Shown here: piece after piece, positions 7,522 to 13,921 of the stretch | Numbering within the stretch: the first letter of the stretch is position 1 | Layout: the number at the start of each line of letters is the position of its first letter | DNA from: Sulfuricaulis sp040901545 | GTDB taxonomy: Bacteria > Pseudomonadota > Gammaproteobacteria > Acidiferrobacterales > Sulfurifustaceae | NCBI RefSeq assembly: GCF_040901545.1 | Contig: NZ_JBBDYL010000033.1 | Span: forward strand, 1-28,376 | Direction of reading: 5' to 3' | Length of the DNA: 28,376 bases | The notes under the pieces: generated by a model | Seen by the model: the letters and a program-made list of their open reading frames with translations, nothing else | Told to the model about the DNA's origin: nothing | Databases searched by the model: none | Position numbers and translations under genes: made by a program

Positions 7522-7578
7522 GATCCGTCTGATGGGTTAACTCCATGATCAAACGGATCGGATGCTCGCGATGCTCGC
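7522..7578. repeat. imperfect hairpin followed by a 9-bp tandem duplication
   Basis: The arms 7522-7533 and 7548-7559 pair at 11 of 12 positions around a 14-base loop. Next to it GATGCTCGC is repeated twice in tandem (7561-7578). There is no T tract on either strand, so it is not a standard intrinsic terminator. It lies in the 300-base stretch 7501-7800, where the only other structure is the operator-like palindrome at 7778-7799. Confidence 0.45.
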
Positions 7579-7763
7579 ACTCCGGCTGCTGGCTCGGGTG
7601 TTAACTGCTCGACAAACGGCCTTCTTCGGTTTGAGTCAAAATTCCGCTTAAAGCGGTACCTATGGCAAAACTGTACACATCGAGTTATCTTCCAGGCGTC
7701 ACAAGGCCTCACGGCCGTCTATCCCCCCAAAACTGGCTATCGGCGTACCCCCCTAACGAACGC

Positions 7764-7799
7764 TTGACTTGATCTATATTTGGGAATAAATTCCCAAAT
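7764..7799 (+). promoter_or_regulatory. promoter with overlapping 10-bp-arm palindrome (candidate autoregulatory operator)
   Basis: A -35-like TTGACT (7764-7769) is followed after 17 bases by TAAATT (7787-7792). A perfect palindrome covers the downstream half: ATTTGGGAAT (7778-7787), AA, ATTCCCAAAT (7790-7799). The ATG at 7801 follows with no room for a Shine-Dalgarno, so the message may be leaderless. A dimeric repressor bound here would block the polymerase. That the DUF6502 product is the ligand is inference. Confidence 0.6.
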
Positions 7800-7800
7800 T

Positions 7801-8643
7801 ATGGATGCGTCGACCAAATTTGCCCAAACGCTGGCTCTAGTCACGACTCAATTACTACGTCCGCTGGTTCGCGTACTTCTGCGAAATGGCATGTCCTTCA
7901 ACGCTTTTTCCGATCTGGCCAGACGTGTGTACGTCGATGTCGGGATGAATGAATTTGAGATCCCCGGCAAAAAACAGACGATCTCCAGGGTCGCTATTCT
8001 TTCTGGCCTGTCACGCAAGGAAGTCCAACGCCTGTTAGAGGAACAACACGGGGCCGCGAAAACTGAAGCCCAGGAACGCTACAACCGCGCCGCCCGGGTC
8101 ATCGCCGGGTGGGTCAGAGACAAGGATTTCACCGATACCGCCGGCCAACCGCTGGCATTGAACCCGGAAGGCGACAGCGCGGGCTTCGGCCTGCTTGTGA
8201 AGCGTTACAGCGGCGATGTGCCCGCGCGCGCGATTTTGGATGAACTGCTTCGCGTCGGCGCCGTGGAGCGCCTGGAAGATGACCGCATTCGCCTGCTCTC
8301 ACGCGCCTACATTCCCCGCACCAGCGATCTCGACAAGCTCGAGATTCTGGGAACCGACGTGTCCGATCTGATTTACACAATCGACCATAACTTGCAACAC
8401 GGAACCGCTGACCCGTTCTTTCAGCGCAAGGTGATGTACGACAACCTCACGGCCGAGGCCGTGAAACATTTCCGTCATTTGAGCGCGGAACAGGCGCAAG
8501 CATTATTGGAAAAGATGGACGAATGGTTATCGAAACATGACCGTGATGTGAATAGTTCCGTGCAAGGCATGGGTCGTCTGCGTGCCGGTATCGGCATTTA
8601 TTATTTCGAGGAAAATCTGGAGCGACAACCAGAGGAGAAATGA
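7801..8643 (+). CDS. DUF6502 family protein, likely DNA-binding
   Basis: This is a protein of 280 residues from ATG 7801; a TTG at 7780 lies inside the palindrome and is unlikely. The N-terminal 80 residues carry the family hallmark, TTQLLRPLVRVLLRNGMSFN, then DLARRVYVDVG and KKQTISRVAILSGLSRKEV. The last part reads like a helix-turn-helix and supports a regulatory role. The middle and C-terminal parts are helical (HLSAEQAQALLEKMDEWLS). It is followed by the DUF5666 lipoprotein with a single base between TGA and ATG, so the two are translationally coupled. From memory DUF6502 and DUF5666 genes often occur as neighbours. The biochemical function is not established. Confidence 0.82.
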   Translation: MDASTKFAQTLALVTTQLLRPLVRVLLRNGMSFNAFSDLARRVYVDVGMNEFEIPGKKQTISRVAILSGLSRKEVQRLLEEQHGAAKTEAQERYNRAARVIAGWVRDKDFTDTAGQPLALNPEGDSAGFGLLVKRYSGDVPARAILDELLRVGAVERLEDDRIRLLSRAYIPRTSDLDKLEILGTDVSDLIYTIDHNLQHGTADPFFQRKVMYDNLTAEAVKHFRHLSAEQAQALLEKMDEWLSKHDRDVNSSVQGMGRLRAGIGIYYFEENLERQPEEK

Positions 8644-8644
8644 G

Positions 8645-10114
8645 ATGAACTTGGGACGGTATCGCAATATTACTTTGGTTGTGGCGGCGCTTCTCGTGCT
8701 ATCGGCTTGCGGCGGAGGGGGCGGAACCACGGCAAGCGGCGGGACCGGTGGGACCGGAATCAGTTTCGGTTCGGTAACCGATTTTGGCAGCATTTTTGTC
8801 AATGGCGTGGAATTCTCCACGAACGGCGCGACAATCAACCGCGATGATGTATCTATCAACGAAAGCGAGCTCCGCAGGGGCATGATAGTTGAAGTGCAGG
8901 GGTCGTTTGCCAGCAGCACGAGCGGTACGGGAACAACAGTTAATGTTGAGGAAGTTGTGCGCGGCCCGGTGGAAACCAAGACCGGCACGGCGAGCGCGGG
9001 CACGCTGGTGGTGCTTGGGCAAAACGTAAACGTCGATGACACGACGCTGTTTGACGATAATGTCCCGAACTTCGGCGCCGTCAACTCCGGAGATTTATTG
9101 GAAGTTCATGGCCTTCGTCGTCCCGATGGGACGATCGCGGCCACGTTCATAGAGAAGAAAACCGCGCCGGTGGTATTCACGGTGCGCGGCACGGTAGCGG
9201 GCCACAACGCCGGGGCGCAGACCTTTACCATTGGCGCGCTGACGGTGAATTACAACGGTGCAACCATCAATGACATGCCCGCACCCTCGGGCAGCAACTG
9301 GAACAACCTGTTCGTCGAGGTGAAGGGCACTAACTGCTCAGGAGTCAGCCCGGCGCCTTGTGGCACACTCACTGCGACCAAAGTCGAGCCGGAAGGGCTG
9401 GGCGTGGTCAACGCGAATCGGGCTGAGATCGAGGGTTTCGTAACGGCGCTGGTGTCGACCTCTGATTTCACGCTGAATTCCCTGCGCGTGCTGACCACCG
9501 GCGCCACCGTGTTCTCCGGAGGCCTGCAGAGTGAAATCGTCGTGGGCGTCAAGCTCGAGGTCGAGGGAACTCTTGCCGGCGGCGTATTGACGGCGACCAA
9601 GGTCCAATTCAAGGAGAGCGTCAAGCTTGAATCGAATGCCTCCGTGTCGGGCTCGACGATTACCCTGGAAGGTCTGCCGGGCATCACGGTAACGGCGAAC
9701 GCCTTCACGGAATTCAAAAATACGGCGGCGACGAGTTCTGATCTCGCCCCTTTGGATAACCGGAATGTGCGCATTCGCGGCCGCGCCTCGGGCGCCACCT
9801 CGGTGATCGCGACGGAAATTGAAGACCGTGAGGCGTCCGATTCGACTGCGGATGTGATTCTCCAGGGCTCGGTTGCCAAGGCTGATGTGACCAACCCCAC
9901 CTTCAAGATCCTCGGGGTCACCGTGGACACTTCCCTACTCGCCGCTAACGATTTCAAGGACGTGAACGACAGCCCCATCGGCGCTACGCCGTTTTTCATA
10001 GCGCTTTCGGCTAACGGCGGGCTCGTGAAAGCGAAAGGACGGCTGCCCGTCGCGCCCGGCAGCGACAATGTGCTCGATTCCGATACGCTCCGGGAAGTCG
10101 AGCTTGAGGACTAA
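8645..10114 (+). CDS. DUF5666-repeat lipoprotein
   Basis: I start at ATG 8645 (SD AGAGGAG at 8631-8637), giving 489 residues. The N-terminus is a lipoprotein signal with the lipobox LSAC (Cys22), followed by a Gly/Thr linker (GGGGGTTASGGTGG). The rest is a chain of about six beta-rich units of 65-75 residues. Examples are FTVRGTVAGHNAGAQTFTIG, IEGFVTALVSTSDFTLNSLR and VILQGSVAKADVTNPTFKIL. Each has a G-x-V/I strand and a later LEVEG- or VRIRG-like strand, as in DUF5666, which resembles small beta-barrels. It should be anchored to a membrane and face the periplasm or outside. Its role is unknown. A strong terminator lies 108 bases downstream, so this and DUF6502 form a closed two-gene operon. 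Confidence 0.85.
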   Translation: MNLGRYRNITLVVAALLVLSACGGGGGTTASGGTGGTGISFGSVTDFGSIFVNGVEFSTNGATINRDDVSINESELRRGMIVEVQGSFASSTSGTGTTVNVEEVVRGPVETKTGTASAGTLVVLGQNVNVDDTTLFDDNVPNFGAVNSGDLLEVHGLRRPDGTIAATFIEKKTAPVVFTVRGTVAGHNAGAQTFTIGALTVNYNGATINDMPAPSGSNWNNLFVEVKGTNCSGVSPAPCGTLTATKVEPEGLGVVNANRAEIEGFVTALVSTSDFTLNSLRVLTTGATVFSGGLQSEIVVGVKLEVEGTLAGGVLTATKVQFKESVKLESNASVSGSTITLEGLPGITVTANAFTEFKNTAATSSDLAPLDNRNVRIRGRASGATSVIATEIEDREASDSTADVILQGSVAKADVTNPTFKILGVTVDTSLLAANDFKDVNDSPIGATPFFIALSANGGLVKAKGRLPVAPGSDNVLDSDTLREVELED

Positions 10115-10415
10115 TTATTTACGTCGGGAGAACCAGTTGCTATTGGTCTCCATGCTCGGCTCGAAAGCGACCTGTGGCGAAATGAGATAGTGCAAGATTC
10201 ACCCCCGTGCTGCATTGAACTTTGGCGGTCGATTCAGACCGCCATTTTTTTTGGTGAACCTTCCATAAGTCAGCTCATCTGAGGAAGTTTCATGCGTGAA
10301 TCACTAAATTAGCCCTGAAAGGCGTGGGCAGGGTTGGCGCGAGACGGCTGGAAAAAGCGGGAAATTCGAACTGTTGGTGAATTACGCACGCACCCGCTTT
10401 AAGGAATGGAAACTT
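10115..10415. other. 301-base gene-free stretch
   Basis: Apart from the terminator at 10223-10252, I see no gene, RNA or repeat here. The part from 10260 to 10415 is the 3' flank of the minus-strand DUF1059 gene and contains no terminator-like hairpin. Confidence 0.5.
10223..10252 (+). terminator. rho-independent terminator of the DUF6502-DUF5666 operon
   Basis: TGGCGGTC (10223-10230) and GACCGCCA (10237-10244) form a perfect 8-bp stem with a 6-base loop, followed by eight T residues. Confidence 0.93.
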
Positions 10416-10613
10416 TCAGGACGAGTGCCGCCTATCCTCTTTGAATGCTGTGCGCAGAAGTTCCCGGAGTTCTGGTGAGTCCTTGTGCCCATGCACGCTG
10501 ACGGCATGTTGCACGGCCGCCTCCAGCAATTCCTCGTCGTTGTTGGCAAAGATGGATACCGTACAATTCGATACGCTGGGATGTTCACGGCAATCTATAA
10601 ATTTTCTGGGCAT
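10416..10613 (-). CDS. DUF1059 small protein
   Basis: This is a 65-residue protein with a strong Shine-Dalgarno (GGAGG, five bases before ATG). The layout IDCREHP, then SNCTVSIFANNDEELLEAAV and HAVSVHGHKDSPELRELLR, is that of DUF1059 proteins in both length and motifs, with two conserved Cys near the N-terminus and an HAVxxHG motif. The function is unknown. It lies 141 bases downstream of dadA in the same direction but has its own ribosome site. Confidence 0.88.
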   Translation of the reverse strand: MPRKFIDCREHPSVSNCTVSIFANNDEELLEAAVQHAVSVHGHKDSPELRELLRTAFKEDRRHSS

Positions 10614-10754
10614 GGGTGCCTCCTTTTTGTTGATCGAATTAATACAAGGTAGGTAGCTGCTTATCCGCGCAGTTCCGGAACTTGATTGCTGGATGCGAAA
10701 TCAACCTATACCCGCGCACCAAAAGGGTCAAGCGAGTGACCGGGTCTGGCGGCA

Positions 10755-12008
10755 TCAAGCGAACCGCGCCAGTGTCAGCCCCTCCAGGCTTATATCCGGG
10801 GAACGTTGAGAAACAAGATCAGCCAGGATCCGTCCCGAGCCACAGGACATCGTCCAGCCGAGCGTGCCATGGCCGGTATTGAGGTACAGGTTCTGAAAGG
10901 CCGTTGTGCCAATGACAGGGGGGTTGTCCGGTGTCATCGGCCGGAGTCCGCACCAGTATTCGGCATCAGTGTAATTTCCGGCACCGGGAAATAATTCACT
11001 CACCACGTGCGCAATGGTTGCCATTCGCGCCGGTGGCAGCGACAGATCGTAGCCCGCCAATTCCGCGGTTCCGGCGGCGCGCAGCCTGTTTCCCAGGCGA
11101 GTGATGACAACTTTGTAGGTGGCGTCCGTGATGCTGCCAACCGGCGCCGCCGCGGAATCCGTCACCGTGACGGTCGCCGAGTATCCTTTGACGGGATAGA
11201 CCGGAAGGTTAATACCCAGCGGTCGCAGCAGTAGCGGAGTATAACTCCCGCAGGCGAGAACATAGGTGTCGGCCACCATTTCTCCCCGATCCGTGATGAC
11301 GCGTTCGATCCGGTTACCGTCGGCCTCCAGCCGTTCAATGTTTGTGGACAACACGTATTTCACGCCGTCGGTCATTGACCGCGTTGCCAGTCCCTGGGTG
11401 AATTGATAACAATCGCCGGATTCGTCTTCCGGAAAGTGGAGGCCCCCGGATATTTTTTCATTTGTGCTTTGCAGCGCCGGTTCCTGCGCGAGACATCCGT
11501 CACGATCGAGAAGACGGCATTTCACCCCCGCACGTTCGAGCAAGACCATGTCGCGCTCCGCGTTATCGAGTTCCCGTCCCGTGTGAAACAGCTCTAGCAG
11601 TCCGTGTTGACTTTCCTGGTACGAAATTCCGGTCATCCGGCGCAGTTCGACCAGGCATTCGTGGCTGTAGCGAGCGAGCCGCAGCATGCGCTCTTTATTG
11701 ACGGCATAGCGTGCGGAGGTGCAGTTGGCGAGCATTTTCAAAAGCCATGACCACATCGCCGGATCGAAACGCGGACGCAGCACCAGCGGCGAATGCCGGC
11801 GGAACAGCCATTGCAACGCCTTCAGGGGAATACCGGGCGCGGCCCAGGGGGTGCCGGCGCCCCAGGACACCTGACCGCCGTTGGCACGGCTCGTTTCCAT
11901 TGCCGGTTTCGCCTGCCGGTCCACGACCGTCACCTCGTGGCCGGCCTGGTTGAGGTAATAGGCGGTGGTGACACCGATCACTCCACTGCCGAGAACGAGC
12001 ACTTTCAT
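10755..12008 (-). CDS. dadA: D-amino acid dehydrogenase small subunit
   Basis: This 417-residue FAD enzyme oxidises D-amino acids, chiefly D-alanine, to 2-oxo acids and ammonia and passes electrons to the respiratory chain at the inner membrane. The N-terminal dinucleotide fold is VLVLGSGVIGVTTAYYLNQA with GxGxxG at residues 7-12. Family landmarks follow along the whole length: ETSRANGGQVS, PWAAPGIPLKALQW, LHFPEDESGDC, VYPVKGYS, WCGLRPMTPDNPPVIG and LNTGHGTLGWTMSCGSG. The length is close to E. coli DadA (432), with a shorter tail. No alanine racemase (dadX) or lrp-like gene is beside it. It has no clear Shine-Dalgarno, and a spaced 11-bp inverted repeat lies just upstream at 12033-12097. Confidence 0.93.
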   Translation of the reverse strand: MKVLVLGSGVIGVTTAYYLNQAGHEVTVVDRQAKPAMETSRANGGQVSWGAGTPWAAPGIPLKALQWLFRRHSPLVLRPRFDPAMWSWLLKMLANCTSARYAVNKERMLRLARYSHECLVELRRMTGISYQESQHGLLELFHTGRELDNAERDMVLLERAGVKCRLLDRDGCLAQEPALQSTNEKISGGLHFPEDESGDCYQFTQGLATRSMTDGVKYVLSTNIERLEADGNRIERVITDRGEMVADTYVLACGSYTPLLLRPLGINLPVYPVKGYSATVTVTDSAAAPVGSITDATYKVVITRLGNRLRAAGTAELAGYDLSLPPARMATIAHVVSELFPGAGNYTDAEYWCGLRPMTPDNPPVIGTTAFQNLYLNTGHGTLGWTMSCGSGRILADLVSQRSPDISLEGLTLARFA

Positions 12009-12032
12009 AAGCGCGCGGCGCCGGATACGTGA

Positions 12033-12097
12033 CAGTCAATTGGATGGAGAGCGAATTCTTGCATGCCACTCTATATATCAGACCGGCCAATTGACTG
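12033..12097. promoter_or_regulatory. spaced 11-bp inverted repeat upstream of dadA
   Basis: CAGTCAATTGG (12033-12043) and CCAATTGACTG (12087-12097) are exact reverse complements separated by 43 bases. They sit in the leader region of dadA. Paired sites at about five helical turns suit a looping regulator, or they could pair in RNA. No regulator can be named. Confidence 0.4.
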
Positions 12098-12223
12098 CAT
12101 CATGGTGGGTGGCGTTCGATCGAAACATGCACAAGTCAACCGCCAATTTAACGACAACCGGGAGTACGGGATTAAATGCGAATTTTATATTGATTCGTCA
12201 TTAATGTGCCGGGGAGGATTGTA

Positions 12224-13129
12224 TCAGCTCGTTGAGGCGCTGGCGGTTTGTTCAGGGGGGACATTTTGTTCGGCGTTTAAAAGCCATTTTTGAATTCGAT
12301 TGACGTCACCGTAACGGCTGTATTTACCCCAGGAGTTAAGCAAGACGATGGTGAGCGGCCGATTGCCGATGGTGGTTTGCATGAGCAGACAATTCCCGGC
12401 GGCGGACGTGTACCCGGTTTTGCTCAAGCTGATGTCCCAGGTATCCCGCTGAACCAGCCGATTGGTATTGTGGAATGATATTTCTTGACCCGAGGCATGA
12501 TCGATAACCGTAAAGGAAGGTTCACTGGCGATTTCGCGCAGCAGCGGGTATTTTTCCGTCGCCGCTGAAAGCAAGGCCAGGTCGCGGGCCGTGGACACGT
12601 TGCCATTATCAAGACCGCTCGAATCCGTGAATCGTGTGTGACGCATGCCGAGCTCTTTCGCGAGTGTGTTCATCGCCCGTATCATGGCTTTCTTACCACC
12701 GGGGTAGGTGCGCGCCAGGGCCGCCGCGGCACGATTGTCCGATGCCCCCACCGCCGCGCGCAGCAGATCGTATTGGGAAATCAGCGCGCCATAGGCCAGA
12801 CGCGAACCGGTTCTCCGAAGACGATCCCTGTCAGCTCGGGTAATTTCAATAAGGGAATCCAGCGGCACGCCCGATTCGAAAATGACCAGGGCTGTCATGA
12901 TTTTGGTCAGCGAAGCGATCGGGCGCGGGCGGTCGATATTGCGTTCGTACAATATAACCCCTTCCCTGTCATCCATGACCAGCGCCACACCGGACCGGAG
13001 GAATAACTTTTCGGGTCGTCCGTATTCGACGATTTCTGCCGCTTTGATGTAGTGTTCCGACTCGCTTTCGGTTGCCAGGGGTTCATCGGCAACCGAAGTG
13101 ACGTATATCGCCGTGATGGCCAAACCCAA
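12224..13129 (-). CDS. pbpG: D-alanyl-D-alanine endopeptidase (PBP7-type, peptidase S11)
   Basis: This is a periplasmic serine peptidase that cleaves peptide cross-links in peptidoglycan. From the TTG at 13129 it has 301 residues. The three penicillin-binding motifs are complete: SLTK (Ser73 nucleophile, Lys76), SDN (130-132) and KTG (237-239). The order and the RTGSRLAYGALISQYDLLRAA segment fit PBP7/PBP8, and the 300-residue length lacks the extra C-terminal domain of PBP5. The TTG start gives a signal peptide without its positive n-region. The same frame extends to a TAG at 13196-13198 and includes an ATT at 13175-13177 preceded by GGGAGAG. Starting there would add the residues MFSAKPTRWKSFSGTL and complete a normal signal peptide ending TSVA. 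The true start may therefore be 13177. Confidence 0.9.
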   Translation of the reverse strand: MGLAITAIYVTSVADEPLATESESEHYIKAAEIVEYGRPEKLFLRSGVALVMDDREGVILYERNIDRPRPIASLTKIMTALVIFESGVPLDSLIEITRADRDRLRRTGSRLAYGALISQYDLLRAAVGASDNRAAAALARTYPGGKKAMIRAMNTLAKELGMRHTRFTDSSGLDNGNVSTARDLALLSAATEKYPLLREIASEPSFTVIDHASGQEISFHNTNRLVQRDTWDISLSKTGYTSAAGNCLLMQTTIGNRPLTIVLLNSWGKYSRYGDVNRIQKWLLNAEQNVPPEQTASASTS

Positions 13130-13206
13130 CAGGGTTCCCGAAAAACTTTTCCATCTTGTTGGCTTTGCTGAAAAAATAGCGGTCTCTCCCTAAATTCAGA
13201 TTTACC

Positions 13207-13235
13207 CCTATATTCTTAGCATATTTTCGTCACAA
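13207..13235 (-). promoter_or_regulatory. probable sigma70-type promoter of pbpG
   Basis: On the minus strand TTGTGA (rc of 13230-13235) is followed after 17 bases by TATAGG (rc of 13207-13212). It lies about 30 bases ahead of the candidate ATT start and its GGGAGAG ribosome site. Confidence 0.45.
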
Positions 13236-13515
13236 CACCATACCTCCTTGCCGGTCATTTGATGCGTTTGGGAGGACATGGGCAGCTTCCCCGACCAAGC
13301 CCATGCCGCTGGACCCGATGGTTCGTTGAGCCACATCTGAAATAGCGCAGAAACTGGCCGGATATTGCCCGGGGAAAATCGGCATTCTGCGTTTGTCTGG
13401 CACTGGATGGAACATGGCCACCGGCAATGATTCGAAAGGGTTGAATCGATACCCTGGAGTTCTATAAGCTTTCTTCCTCCGGATTCTGTCCGAATACCGC
13501 TAAAGGAGAATTGTC
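13236..13515. other. gene-free stretch between pbpG and the Rho_N-like gene
   Basis: Together with the pbpG leader this makes 338 bases without a convincing gene. The only short frame (13230-13427, minus strand) has no family features. I see no hairpin or repeat of note. The 3' end holds the ribosome site of the next gene (AAGGAG at 13503-13508). Confidence 0.4.
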
Positions 13516-13839
13516 ATGCCATTTACCTATCATGATCTGAAAGAAAAGACAGTAGCCCAGCTGCGCGAGATCGCGAAGGACGTGGATCATGAGGCGGTCA
13601 AGGGCGCGACCCAGATGAATAAGGACCATCTGCTGAAGGCATTGTGCAGCGCGCTCAAGATTGACATGCATGAACATCACCAGGTCGTCGGCGTCGACAA
13701 AACCGCGATCAAGGCGAAGATCCGCGAACTCAAGAAAAAACGCGACGAAATACTGGCGTCTCAGGATCGAACCCAGTTGCACGGCGTTTTGCGCCAGATT
13801 CACCGACTTAAAAGAACCATGCGCCGTGCAATGGTGTGA
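13516..13839 (+). CDS. small basic protein with Rho_N/SAP-like N-terminal domain
   Basis: This is a protein of 107 residues with a strong Shine-Dalgarno (AAGGAG, seven bases before ATG). Residues 1-48 (YHDLKEKTVAQLREIAKDV, then MNKDHLLKALCSALKI) have the helix-extended loop-helix pattern of Rho N-terminal/SAP domains, which bind nucleic acid. Residues 60-107 are a highly basic coiled-coil-like helix (KAKIRELKKKRDEILAS, RLKRTMRRAMV). A nucleic-acid-binding role is a reasonable inference, but no partner or target is visible. It is convergent with rlmKL, 82 bases apart, with no terminator hairpin that I can see between them. Confidence 0.7.
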   Translation: MPFTYHDLKEKTVAQLREIAKDVDHEAVKGATQMNKDHLLKALCSALKIDMHEHHQVVGVDKTAIKAKIRELKKKRDEILASQDRTQLHGVLRQIHRLKRTMRRAMV

Positions 13840-13921
13840 TGTTGGAATGCCGCATATCTGAAGCCAAGGGCGCTGGTATCAGTTAACCGCCGAAATCCCC
13901 GCGTGCCGACGTGGTAAATGT

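Noticed and set aside
9250..10068. 272-codon open frame antisense to the DUF5666 lipoprotein
   Set aside because: Its Ser/Thr/Pro/Val composition is the mirror of the Gly/Ala/Asn/Asp-rich repeats; it has no ribosome site or motif.
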